64,000 nucleotides of DNA from Isoetes taiwanensis (lineage: Eukaryota; Streptophyta; Lycopodiopsida; Isoetales; Isoetaceae). The DNA is taken from assembly GCA_021234155.1 (NCBI GenBank), contig JAJEKV010000032.1, forward strand, positions 16,660,408 through 16,724,407, given 5' to 3'. The notes beneath the pieces are model-generated. The model did no database searches and was not told where the DNA came from. It was given only the letters and a program-made list of their open reading frames with translations. Shown piece after piece: positions 1-12,115 of this stretch. Within the stretch, counting starts at the first letter, position 1, and every line of letters starts with the position of its first letter. The position numbers were made by a program, and so were the translations under genes.

Positions 1-1360
1 CCTTGTCCCTTTTCCCTATTTTCCCCTACCGTCTTTTTCCGGTCTCCTTTTTTTCTTTTTTTAACCCCTCTTCTCCCCTCCCTTCCTATTTCCTTCCCTT
101 TTTCCTTTTCCTTTTTTCCTTTCCTATTTTTTGATGGATTTTTTTTCCCTTCCCTTTTCGATCTTTCCCCTTTCTTCCTAATAATTTTTCCAGTATGCTT
201 TTGGCCTTTTCCTTTCCTTTTTCTTTTCCTTTTCTCATTTCCTTTCCTTTTTTTCCATGCCCTTTTCTTGTTTCCATTTTTCCGTCTTTTTCATGTGCCC
301 CTTTTCTTCCTTTCCCCACTCTCTTCCTCTTTATCCCATACCCTCAGTCCTTCCCATTTCTCTCTTTTTTCTTATACCCTTTTCCTTTCCCTCCCCACTT
401 TCCATCTCCATTTTCTTTTCCTTCATTTTTTATCCTTTCTCGAGTCTTTCCCTTTTTTCTAGTGTCTTTTTTTTTCCCTTTCCCTTCCTTTTTCTTTTTC
501 TCTTTCCCTTTACCTTTTCCCATGTTTTTCCATTTCTTTTTTCCCACCTTTTTTACGTGCCCTTTTTCCTCCTTTCCTCACCCTCTTCCCCTTTTCCCTT
601 TTTTCTTTCTCTATTCCCCTTTTTTTTTTCTATTTCCATTTCCATGCTCTTTTTTCCCTTGCTTTCTTTTTCTTTTCTCACCCTTGCATCTTTCATTTTT
701 CAGGTGCCTCTTTCCCCTTCCTCTTTCCCATTTTCCTCGTGCTCTTTCCCTTCCTTCCTCCCCTCGCGTTTTTCCTTTTCCTTTGCCTTCCTTTTTCATC
801 CCTTCTCCTTTTCCATGTGCCTTTTTTCAAGTTTCCTCCTTCCGTGCTCCTTCTCATTTCCCACCCTCTTCCCATTTCCCATTTCCCTATCCTCTTTTTC
901 TTTTTCCCCTTCCTTTGCTCTTTTTTAAACTTTTCGTTTTTTTTTTCCTTACCCTTTTCCTCTTCAAATTTTTCCGTGCCCTTCCCCTCTTCCTCTTTTC
1001 ATTTTCCTCTTAGTTTCTTACCTTCCATTTTCCATTGCCACCTCCTTTTTCGCTTTTTCTTTCCTCTAATTTTCCATGCCTTTTTTTCATTTTGACCATT
1101 TCTCATCCCTTTTTCCTTCCTTTTCCTCATTTCCTTACCCTTTCCCTTTCGTTGCCCCTTTTCGCATGCCCTTTTCCCTTCCTTTTCCTCCCCTTCCCTT
1201 TTCTTTTAAAACAAATTTTTTTCCTTTTCCTATCTTTAACTTCCCCTTTCCTCACCCTTTTTTTTTTTTCCATTCCTTTTTCCATTTTCCCTCTTCCTTT
1301 CTTCAGTCGCCTTTTTTTAGTCATTTCCCCTTTATCCTCCCCTTTTCCTTTTCTTTAAAG
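1..1360. repeat. 1.36-kb polypyrimidine tract, degenerate tandem repeat
   Basis: The plus strand is almost only C and T for about 1.36 kb, ending abruptly near 1355. It is not a simple microsatellite. Segments resembling RTGCCYYTTT followed by CCTTCCTTTTCC recur near 293, 556, 704, 817, 976, 1077 and 1165, so it looks like a decayed minisatellite with a unit of very roughly 100-200 bp. Long reading frames run through it on both strands (Phe/Ser/Pro-rich on plus, Lys/Gly/Arg-rich on minus), but these follow from composition alone and are not genes. Tracts like this can form triplex DNA in vitro. Confidence 0.9.
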
Positions 1361-1480
1361 AGATCAAAGCGATAACCAATGACAATTACTCCCCGAATAG
1401 TCATCTTGATAAATCTTGACCTTCTGATCAAAGAGTCGACCATCTAAATTAAAATACTTGAGTCCACACACTTCTGCGGT

Positions 1481-1598
1481 AAAACTTTATAATATAAGAA
1501 GATGATGAGTCATATGGATAGGAGTAGTGAAATGATGATAAAACTTTATAACATAAGAAGATGATGAGTCATATGGATAGGAGTAAAGAAATGATTGT
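1481..1598. repeat. 59-bp tandem duplication
   Basis: A unit starting AAAACTTTATAA at 1481 is repeated from 1540 with only a few differences. Both copies contain GATGATGAGTCATATGGATA. There is no coding potential. Confidence 0.9.
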
Positions 1599-1629
1599 AT
1601 AATGGTGCTTACAAATTGACTATAAAGAG

Positions 1630-1855
1630 CTTTAAAATATCACACCTTTAGAGAACCATACATCCTTTAAAAATGCCTTCTTAAAACTACACTTACTTAT
1701 ATAAACCACACCTTCAAAAACTACATGTCCTTAAAAAACCTGGAACAAAAAACAAATATCAAAGCTCTTTTAACAGGAAAACATGCCTTTTAAAAACACA
1801 CCCTCCTAAAAACAAAAACCATCTTTCCTTAAAAACCACACTTCCCGCGGATCTA
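1630..1855. repeat. Degenerate A-rich minisatellite
   Basis: A loose repeat of CCTTAAAAACCACAC-like words recurs every 20-35 bp (for example near 1669, 1730, 1785 and 1828). Copies are too diverged to set a period by eye. Confidence 0.55.
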
Positions 1856-1859
1856 CATT

Positions 1860-4800
1860 TAGGTTTTTGGATGATCTCTGAAAGTACATGTGGACCTACA
1901 AAAAACTAGAGTTTTTTACAGCTGATGGACCAAAAATTGAGATTGATTATTGCCATGATCCCGAATGATTACTTATTAAGCTCATTGCATACCCTTTCTG
2001 TTGATTATGTGATTTGTATGATGATTATACTGTTTTGGCAATGAAAAATCATCGGCGGCTCGACCCTTTATTGGCGGTGTTAGGGTTTGGTTTACGCATT
2101 CTTCTTTTGCCATAATTCCTACATTTGGTGGTAGTTTTAGGCTGCCGGGGCTCACTAAAAAGCTGTTGGGGTGCTCATTTTTAAATAATGTTTAAATTTA
2201 TCAGAAGGGTCTCTTTTGTAGGGGACTGAGCTCTGAAATCTGGCCCCTTTAGTGGAGATGGCAAAATCAACTCGTTTTGTTCCAAAATGCTCCTCGGTAA
2301 TCCTAATGGGGTACATCCAATGGTGGAAAATATGCTTTAGATTCTTCAAAGATTAGTGTTCGAGATGCCCATAAACTAGCTGTTGAAGGTGCCCCTTCTT
2401 CTCCTAAGAGCTTAATATCGTTAGTCCGCGGGTTCCTCTTGGAGGGCGACTTTTCGTGCATCTCTCAATCCGGCATTTGCCTCATGCTCAAAAGCTTCTT
2501 CGATTATCATATGTGTACCTAGTATAAGCGAGGCACTCCTTTTTACTTATCTAGTATAGAGTAAGCACATGAAATTAGCGGGCTAAAGTTCGGCACCCTC
2601 TTATGCTTACACAACTAGATGAGAAATATTCATTTTGTACTTATTCTTGTTGATTAATAAACTTTTGTCCGGTCCTTCAAAAAAAAAAAACTTTCGGTGG
2701 CCAGAAGATGAGTTATGCTACATAATAAGTCTTTAAGCTTTTCCAAAGCTTCTCGCACTAGCACGAAATACAAGTACATTTCAAAAATTATATGGAATTC
2801 ATTAAAGCTGTTAAGCTTCGCACTAAAGCGGCAGAAGTCGGTCGATGCTTCTTACAATTTAAAAAAAAGAGGAATCCTCTCCGGACTAAACGCATACGAA
2901 TCATTAGCCATTGCCCTCACACTTACCTCTTTTTAATCTTTTTAGTTGGGGGCTTATGCTACCCTTCAAAGGTAGTTCGATGTATTGTTATTATTAGTTA
3001 AATGTTGTTTATGCTTACTGGCTGTGATAGAAGCCCATAGGGAAGGGGGAAAGGCGTGCAAGACACCTAGTGTCCCCTCCCCTCCGCACTAGAGACACCA
3101 CGGAGTCTTGGGATAGGCGATTGCCCTCTGTCTTGGTCGAAGGGACAGAATAGGTATTTCTGCGGGTGGCTAACTTGGCATATATTTTGGGAGGGCGTCA
3201 CCATCAGTATAGCACGGAGCAAACTCAACTTTTCAAAAGGAGGCCAAGACAAACATGTTGAGCCATTCACCAAGAGGATGACCTTTCTACTTAAGGACAT
3301 GAACAATCTGAAGGATAGAAAAAAGATAAAATTTAGGAATCTTTGCATAAAAAATTTTGAGCTGGTATGTATATATATTCCTAGAATTAATGATAGAATC
3401 AAAGGAAGAAAAAAAAGTCAAAGTCAACTCAGGTCAAACTATGCGAGCCCCCCGTAATCGAAGCGATCTGGGTCCCTTTTACATAGTAACTTGAGTAAGC
3501 TTGTTTGTACTAAAATTGATAAATTATCATGGGAAAAAAATTCTTTGGATAGATTAGAATTGACCCAATCTTGCATCCTATCTTTGAAATTTCCCAAAAT
3601 GTTACCAAATAGTCAAAGATTGACCCACTCGAAGTCACTTCCGCGCCAAACTCCCAGGTTTCGGAAGCAGAGCCCTTCTATCTTGTAATGTCGAGTCACC
3701 CTTGTTTGCACTTGTACTTGTCGGGATTAACATGAAATAAGTTGGTAGATACCTAGAATGTAACAAATCGTGCATTAGTATTTACATTTCCCAAAAGTTT
3801 AAGACGGTGAAAGTCAACCCACTTGGCCAAAGTCAATCCACTTTCAGTCATTCAATGCTCGAGGCCTTTGCTCATGACCCCAGACTAGTTTGCCTCGGGT
3901 CTGACCCCAGGGCCTCTCGCATTCATGTTCTAATTAGTTTACAGAAAAACCAAGTGCCGTGATCTGAGTGGAAGCATCGGGCGCTTATGCCGTAGACTGC
4001 GGCGATCTTTCAACACCGGAGTCTGCATTCATTTGTGGAGACTAGTTTCAATTTTGTACCTCGCATAATAGTTTGGCTCGAGTTAAGCCATGGTGAGGCC
4101 TTATTCTGACATAACTATTCATCCAGTAACTCTCTGGCGGGACTAGAGTGTAAAAATCGTTTACCTAAACATTTGGTCCAATAACCCATTAGCGATTCTT
4201 TGGAGTGTAAAGCGGGACCTAGGGAAAACCATCCATCTGGTTGGTCTTGGAACAGCTTTGTTTGGAGTATAGATGATTCGATTTTATGGGCAAATTTGGT
4301 GCTCCACAAAGGAGTTACAAACCTACGGAGATGAACAGAAAATTGCTTAGAAAAAGTCACCGAAAAGGCATTTTTCACATCCCGCCATTGTTAATTTTAT
4401 AGCGCACTCCATTCTAGCTTTCAATCCATTCATTAGAAGACCAATGAGATCACATTTTGTCCCATTAAGGGAAAGGTTAAAATCTCGATTCAATTCTTGA
4501 AATAAGCGATAAGATGAAGAGCTCCAAAGATATCTCATTCCGGAATTATATTTGGCAAACAGAATTAATGGTCTCAATTAACTTCTCATAGTATCATTTT
4601 TTCATTATAGGACTTTTATCCGAACTCAGGCAAAAACTTTTTGTAGCAATGGGGCTTCCGCGATCTCTCTAGTGATAACCCATTCATATCTTTTACGATA
4701 TAAATATTCCAGAAATAAGCAAAATCATATTTTTAAAAGGATAGCTCATCCATATTGGAAATACATCATAACCATATATCATTGGAAAGATTTTTTTTTC

Positions 4801-7050
4801 CGCATCTAATGCAAAAGAAACGCATAACATTTTGATAAGTGGATCAAAAGTTATAGTTATTCTTGAAACGAAAAGAATGAAAAGTTGTTGGTCTTTGGAT
4901 TAATTATTTAATCTGAGGGTAGCCATTCCATTGGAGGATTCTTAGGGGGATGAAATGAGATCTCAAATTTCCTCTAATGTGAACCTCATCTTAAAAAATT
5001 TCCACGGTGTTTCGAACCCCCACCCACAGGATGACCCTTCACCCCCACCTCTCACTCCCTCCCCCCTCCCTCCCTCCTCAGAGTGCCAACCCAGGGGCGG
5101 GCATCATTTATGTCCTTAACCCGATTTTAAGCTTTAGTATTGATAATGTTAATAGCCAAAACCTTTGGTTAGAACAGACCCTTTTAAGCTAGATAGAGAT
5201 AGCATGAAATATTCACCTTAGCTTTGTCTTCCCTTATATCTTGCTAAGTGTCTTCTTATCTACACATAGGTAGTATAATCAAAAAATTTCTTAAAACAAC
5301 CCAAATTAGCAGGCTTAAAAACTGAGAAATTGTTGTCCACACATTGGTAGGATACACCAACACACGCTATAGATGCACCACCATCAGTGTCTCCCACCAT
5401 GCTGCATTATCGAAGATAATTCTCTGAGAATTCGATGGTACCTAAAGTAATTTAGTCCAACAATACCCAAGACATCTAAAAAATAAAGTCTCCATATGGG
5501 ACCCGATGACAAGTAAAATTGTGGTAGCATCAATGCCTCTAATAAAAGGAAAGCGGGTTTTGGACTGCAGAGTAGATAAAGGACGTAAATATAGAGATTG
5601 GAAATAAGACATATGGTATTTTTATGGTAGTATTATCTGCCTTTGTGCCATTTTCCTAGTCAACAAATAGGTCAGGGAATTCTTTGCTGCAGATCCTGAG
5701 GTCCGATGAAAACCGAGAGCCACCAATCAACATGTTTTATAAATTTGAAAGATAGAGGGCAATCTTAAAATGGAGGAAACTTCAAAGAAATCACACTAAC
5801 ATAGGGTCCCCTTATTATATGGTGCCCACGTCAAATCCCCATGAACCCACAGCGAAACAGTCGCTACCTCAATTGTGAACATGAAGCCCTACATGCGCAG
5901 CTCTTTCAGAGATGGCGCCACCCGGTTACTAAGTTGTCTTGTCTCTTTCACCGTAGTTCAGCTTTCTTTGAATGGCGATGCCATTTCTAACCATTGGAAA
6001 CTAAGATTTCTCATTTCTTTTTCTGGTAACTACCTTAATAGTCTCGAATGTAATTTTTCCCTCCCATTTCTTTATCCTTGCTTATTATAGGAGCTTCATC
6101 AAGCCATTGGTGCTCGAGGATCATTGATCTCGCAAAAAAATCTAACCCTTTTTATCTTTGCATGCGAGTTTTGGGTAGTTAGAAAAAAGGCATACATCTC
6201 TCGGAAAAATCGTGCTCTTGCTTCCACGGGATCAATGGAGGTTGGCTGCTTGGTTGAAGCCATTGATTCACAAAGCCATTAATTGGCCCATTTATGCACA
6301 CATACATCACTATAAAAAGGCTCTCTAAAATTTCCACATTGCCTCATTGTAAGTAACAACTTCCATGAATCTATTCCTTGCTTTTATTCTTTGGATCCAA
6401 TTTCGTTTTGCCTTTGGTCTACTCTCGTGCGCGAGGGCTTTCTATTTCAAATTAGGTCTCGATGACCTGATTACTTGTACCTTTTGCACATGAAATGTGA
6501 TGATCTTCTTGGTTAAGAGAAAAAGAGGTAAGAATTTAAAAGTATTTTATAGGTTGATAATTATGCCTTACTCGGTAAGTTATTTTGCTTATTCTACAAT
6601 GTTGATTTAGTTGACAATGGTGAATTATTTTCTTCATTTAATTGATAAACGGATCTTTGGATCTTTGGTGAACGGTATGTAGTCATGATTCTTCTTATTG
6701 TTAGCAAATTAATTTGACACGCATTTTTAGTTAAATTAAGTTAGCTTTCGCTCTAGTTTCTAGATAATTTACATCTGTTTATTCTTCTTTGGTAGGGCTA
6801 TAATATACTTTGCTTAATCTAGTGGAAATTTATAGTTTTCTTGGATCATTGTGCCATTTTACATCTTAGCTTCAAGTTATATTTTTTGTCCTCTCACCCT
6901 ACATTGCCTATGAATCTAAGGGAGAAATAGGTCTGTTTGTTATTCCTCAGACAAATGTAAATCCCAACTTCTCTTAATGACCCTCCCTCAAGAGTCAATG
7001 CTCCTAGATCATCCAAAAAGATCTTATCGAAAAAAATTTACCTCTGGGTA
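1860..7050. other. AT-rich intergenic DNA, no recognisable gene
   Basis: I could not match any reading frame here to a known family. The longest frames (about 110 codons on minus near 3070-3400, and two of 76-87 codons on minus at 4115-4577) have no motif I know. A TATAAAAAGG box at about 6311 lies in a promoter-like or LTR-like context, but no partner repeat was found. A C-rich patch occurs at 5020-5100. Confidence 0.5.
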
Positions 7051-7079
7051 GGCAAAAGGCAGGAGGAAAGCAATAAGAG

Positions 7080-8225
7080 GTGGGATGGATGAAAGAACAT
7101 ATGCAAAGCCATTGATGCGATTGAGGATGGCCTCATGAGTATCGGGATTCAAGGCACAGTGGGATCCCCCGCACCTTTTGGAACCATATTTTATGGCATT
7201 TAGTAAAAAAGCAAGGTCTTTATTCCTAGAGGTCTAACCGTGAGATGCTATAGGAGAAAGTTCTTGTGAAGTGGGCTTTAGATGTCACCACAAGCCGGAA
7301 CCCGCCACTCTAGAGGTAATGAGGCGTAGAGTAGCACAAATGACCATAAATAGGATCACATGTTCAAGAATGGATTGCCGTAAGAAAATGGTGGCGATTT
7401 AAGAAGAGGCATACCGATATAAGTCTTAGATCAGCTCAATGCATGGAAATAAGTAGAATGAAAGCCATGACCACAAGAAACCTTAGAAATTCTATACCAC
7501 CTTGAGATAGGACTTATGATAAATTGGAACTTGATCCATCTTAGAATTTGGGAACTCGATGAAATGTGAGGTGCAGGAAATTGAACTCGGCATCGCTAGT
7601 AATAACTAGAAAGGGAATGAAGAATGTCGGAGAGACAATTCAAAACACAGAGAATGGATGGCATGTTTTGTGTTGTGTCAATGCCATGGGAGTTAAACTT
7701 CCTAACTTGTATATTTTCAAAGGTAGGAGGATGGCAGGAAATAACTTGTCGGGCAAAAGTTGTGAACCCTGGGCCCATAATGAGCTACCACAAATGCTGC
7801 TTGGATGACCGGATGAGTTATTTTTGCTTGGTTGGATCACTTAAAACATAGTTCCCGATGGAATTTGGATGGATAGAACCTCTGGTCTTCTAATCATTGA
7901 TAGCCATGGAAGCCATGCTACCATTGAAACCATCTTGAAGGCCAAACACATAGGCTTGCATATTCTTTTTTGCTTCCTTTTATACCTCCCATAGATTACA
8001 ACATTTAGACGTTTCATGTTTTGCACCCTTCAAATCTGCTTTGAAGGGCTCGGGAGGACAATTCATGCATGCTAGATATAGTATAGAACCTACCAAAGAA
8101 GATCTGGCGACCTTAGTTTACGATACAAATTGTTTGCTCTTTCACTCCATCAATATCTGCAGGGATTTTTCTAAAATTGGTATTTAGCCATTTAATGAAG
8201 AAGGCTGTAGGCGATCGATTCGCGA
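7080..8225 (+). pseudogene. Decayed pogo/Tigger-type (DDE_1) transposase
   Basis: This is a transposase of the Tc1/mariner-pogo superfamily broken by stops and frameshifts. In order, the translated pieces are: an N-terminal helix-turn-helix remnant (EDGLMSI, near 7120); KWWRFKKRHTDISLRSAQ near 7386, typical of the CENP-B-type DNA-binding region; LRIWELDE, holding the first catalytic Asp (7558-7560); VITRKGMKNVGET and VLCCVNAMGVKLPNLYIFKG at about 7610-7725; LLIIDSHGSHATIE with the second Asp (7899-7901); and SHRLQHLDVSCFAPFKSALK with the third Asp (8008-8010). The last two Asp are 36 residues apart, as expected for pogo. It ends with a PFNEEGCRRSI-like segment near 8200. At least five frame changes are needed, so it is inactive. 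No terminal inverted repeats were located. Confidence 0.85.
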
Positions 8226-9060
8226 TAGGTTAGCGTGAGGCACTCTTCAACCACAAATGAATGTGAAAATATTGATAACATGTTGAAAAAAAAATGCCGA
8301 AAGAAGCGTACGGACAAGCTTTAACCACAAATGAAGGTGAAAATAATGATAATAATGATGATATTGCGTGAAGTGTAGATGTAACGGTGTGACACACTTT
8401 CCAATACTGTAATGAAGGTGAAAATGTTGATAATGTAGCAAAAGAAAGCGAGATGTGTTAAATGTTGTGATGATAGATGCAAATAATATTGATAATCAGC
8501 AGGCCGATGTAGCATGATGCAGGACCCGTGAGGCGGTCAGATGTAGCAGTGTACCCGACATGTAGCAGAGGACAAAGTTAGGGCTTGAGGGTTAGATGTA
8601 GCAGGGCACAAATTTAGGGCAATAAGAATTAATAGACCCAAGGTAAAGAGGCTGAGACTCCCCGCTAGTTTAAAATGAAAACTTTATGTTACATCCAGAT
8701 GAAGTAGTTCGTCAAGGCTAGAAGACCAAAGAGAGAGCAGAGGATGCAGCCTAGAGTTGGGATACAGAAAAGATGGAAAAAAAGAAAAGGATGCAAGAAG
8801 AAAGAAAAGTAGCAAAAGAGAGAGATTTGAGGGGAAGGAAGAGGCCAAAAGAGTAGGGAAGAGAAAAGGAGGTCAAGAGAGATGCAAAAATGGTGTTTAG
8901 GTCCATTTATGAAAGAACATTTCCCTTTGGGGAAAGAAATGCAAAACGAAGTTTTGGAAGTCTTAATGTCATAAATGATGGAGAGAATCAGCAAAGTTAT
9001 CTCAAATGATAATGAACATAATGAGGTTAGTAATAATGCTAATGCTATTGTACAAGATAT
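8226..9060 (+). other. Possible C-terminal tail of the pogo relic with small repeats
   Basis: The first part repeats ATGAAGGTGAAAAT..TTGATAA-like words (near 8259, 8331, 8412). From 8720 to 8890 the plus strand is purine-rich and would translate to a Lys/Arg/Glu-rich coil in one frame, the kind of charged tail some pogo transposases have. Assignment to the transposase is inference; there are stops throughout. Confidence 0.35.
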
Positions 9061-10569
9061 GTTTATCCTAGTCAGTCCTTGATTTAGTTGTGAGCCTTCC
9101 TATAGTAGTAGATATCTACCTATGGATCACACCCTACTCTCAAAGGAGAATCAAACCTCCTGAATAGGACCAAAATGTCCGGATGGCGATATCTGAGGCA
9201 CACTTGACATCTGAAATCATTGAATATGATATGACTTGTCAAATCAATGAAACTTCGATCTTTTTCCACTATATGGTTGTGTTATGTTTGGCTATTTCTT
9301 GTAAAAAATAACTTTGGTTTAAAAGTAAAATTTGTCCTCTCATCTTTTAGTTTAGCCGTGAACAAGATTTATGTGGAGTTCTTTTCTATTGACTATCATT
9401 TGATGTAGAACAATCTTCATAAAGTAACAAGAGCTATATCTGCTGTTGGATAGTTAACCTTTAAATGAAGGTTTTTGTGGAGGTTCAACTCCTTCAATAC
9501 TGAATTATCAATGCGTGTAATGAATCTGTGTAATGATGGTTTGATATTTGTTTAAACTTAAAGATTACTTCTATGGTGATTTGGTGCACCAAGCTGTTCA
9601 ACAGCTGAACTATTAAGGTCATTAGATGCACCATTCTGGTATTGCAATGCACCAAGAAGAGATCTAGATGTCTCAATTGAAGCTAAAGAGCTTTAATTAC
9701 AGATACAATGCACCATTAGGGGTTTTCCCCATGGTAAAGTGCTCCATGTGGTGACATGGCATCACCATTATGGTGGTAGGATCCCCCTCATTCAAGCTGC
9801 TGCAAAATAGTTGTAAGATGTTCTTGACCCCGCTTAATGTCATGTGTGTTACATGCCAGGGCATATATTTTAAAGTGAAATCCAAGCAACCGCTTGTTTG
9901 TACAGATTTTTGATTGAGTTTCATTAAGCACCAACTAAGGGACCCTACCTTACAAGAGGATGAGGGCTTGCCGTAAAAATCGCCGGACAAATTGGATGGT
10001 TATGTCTTGATTTAATATCTTGACGATTAAATTCCTGATGATATATCAGAAAACGCCAAATAAATGGCCAAAAATTAAACGCCAATAGCAGCACGGATAA
10101 AACGCTGTAAAAAATTATGTCGATTTATCGCGCCGGTTTAAGGCCATACTTTTCGCCGAAAAATGTCTTAGGATCGTCGAGAGAAACGCCGAAAAACGTC
10201 CCCTTTTTTTAATTATCATCATCATAACAATCCATTCAAAAGTCCTGCTTTGAATAAAATTTTATTGCATTGGAAAACTTTTTATATAGATCTCTTCCAT
10301 GGTGTGATTGAAATCAAGTTTGATTAAGTTATTTGGTTGAAAAGCATAACCTTCGCTGGCTTTAATTATGGTTTCTTCGTATGACCCATATATAGTGAAC
10401 TAATTCAGTTTGGAAGTCAATGCGTGTTTGAAGTTTGGAAGCCTCTTGTCATGATATCTCAAATTTTAGCATCACCAGGCAAGATTGCGCATGTCCCAAT
10501 CGTCCGATTTGCAATCACAGATTACGTACTATATGAAAGATATCGAGGTGTTCGCGTAGACAAACCAAC
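9061..10569. other. Intergenic, nothing recognised
   Basis: AT-rich DNA with no frame over 100 codons and no motif I can name. A GC-skewed patch with repeated CGCCG and CGCCAA words lies at 10020-10200 and may be a transposon end. Confidence 0.45.
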
Positions 10570-12115
10570 CATTTGATAGTAGTATGGGGTTAGGTCGGGG
10601 ATGCCCTCTCTCTCCCCAACATTGTTTGGGCTTTATATTGATCAATTGGAGAGCCGGGTGTGTCGATAATGGGGGGCGACGGGGCTCACCTTCTCTTAGG
10701 ATCATCAAGCCCCGGTTAATATATGCCGATGTGGACCTCAACACTTACGGTGTAGCGGGTAATACAACGGACATCTTGATGCCCCTGGACACATTTGCCC
10801 GATATGCTGGCGTCAACTTGGCGAAGACTACAAAGGTGGTTTTCATATCATCTTCACATCGGTAGGATCCCCTCCTTGATTCATCGGGGCGAAATGTGGA
10901 AGTAGCATCCACATATAAATATTGGGAGGGAGTTTCCTTCTCTTATGCAACTGGGACACATCCATATCTGACTCACGATTACGCCGGGCCGGAAGGCACC
11001 ATAATGCAATGCAAAACAATAGTCATGAAATGGAGTTGTATGATTGGACCCATCAGTCACACCCGCTCAAGGTCTTAGTGGGAGCCCATCCTTTTATATG
11101 AGGGTTGAAGTATATGGGGCCCAGTGATATCCCCTCACTACTTGAATGACTTGGGAGCAAGTCTGAAGCCTTCTTGAATACGAGCACTAGGGGTAAGTCC
11201 AGTCCCATATCAAATTCTACTGCAGAGACATGATTCTTGCCTCTTGGGCGGCCCTTGATCGCCACATTATTGGAAAAGGTGGTCAATATGGATCCGTCTT
11301 TCGTCTCCCTAAACTGCTTATATCATGGCAATGGGGCCGCAGTAGCCTCAAGAGCTGGGAGGGAAAAGAGAGCTCAATGGATGGCTAGATGGATTTGCAG
11401 GAGAACGCAGTGCATATATGTGCAAAAGCGAGAGGCGATAAAATCATAGCTTGAGGCAATATCTTGACGCTTTGCTTCATTAGCAAGCTTTGGGATACCC
11501 GGCGCCCTTGAGCAGTCAAGACGACACACTATCGGTAGCCACATAAATCCCACATTGGAATCCAGGTCGCACGCTACCCGCGCACTCCACTTGCCCAAGG
11601 AGAAAACGTGTGTGTAGACTCATTGCTCCATTTGCACAAAGGGCACATCTTCGAATTGAGACAGTGCGCAGATGGATTGGTGAGCCACGCCAGACAAAGC
11701 TCGGCCAATGTCAGCCACATGGGAGTCATTGAAGATGAATTCCTCCAAAGTTGCCCAAACATAGCGATCAACCGGATGCTTATGCCGAAGCTGATCAGGC
11801 CTACAGCATGTGACATATTTTCGAGCACTCTGACCCGGCGTGCTAGATCGCGTTCTCGAGGCCGCGGACATGCGCAGATCAGCTATGTCCCTGCACTGGG
11901 CTGACATGGCCATACAACATTTATTTCATGATGATGTATACCAGGCCAGCTTGACAACATTCTTATTATCGCTTACGCTTTTTCTTTGAAAACCTTTCTG
12001 CGGTGGTTTTTAACCCGACAAGAATAAGTTTGCTCGCATCCTTCAACCCATATAGGCTGATTGGTCTCAAAGTGATCTATAAAAACCATTCTTATTCTTA
12101 TTCTTATTCTTTTTT
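10570..12115 (+). mobile_element. 5'-truncated LINE (copy A): reverse transcriptase to 3' tail
   Basis: The copy starts inside the reverse transcriptase domain: RGCPLSPQH (family form GCPLSP.LFGLYID) near 10600 and LIYADVDL near 10720, the decayed YADD active site with the second Asp changed to Val. KTTKVVFISSS follows near 10830. Near the C-terminus MGVIEDEFLQSCPN (about 11720-11760) matches the same segment of copy D at 63.5 kb. The 3' UTR (11955-12085) keeps GAAAACC..TTCTGCGGTGGTTTTTAACCCG and TTGGTCTC, and ends in a TTATTC microsatellite (12087-12110). Stops and frameshifts occur throughout. Endonuclease and ORF1 are missing, as expected for incomplete reverse transcription. Confidence 0.85.

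Noticed and set aside
195-1375. Several long frames in the first 1.4 kb (up to 272 codons)
   Set aside because: They consist almost only of Phe, Ser, Pro and Leu because the strand has only C and T. No start context, domain or codon pattern supports a gene.
6305-6330. TATAAAAAGG as promoter of a hidden gene or LTR
   Set aside because: No downstream coding region, no matching second LTR and no primer-binding site were found.
11053-11913. Minus-strand frames of 77-97 codons across LINE copy A
   Set aside because: They are shadows of the plus-strand LINE reading frame.
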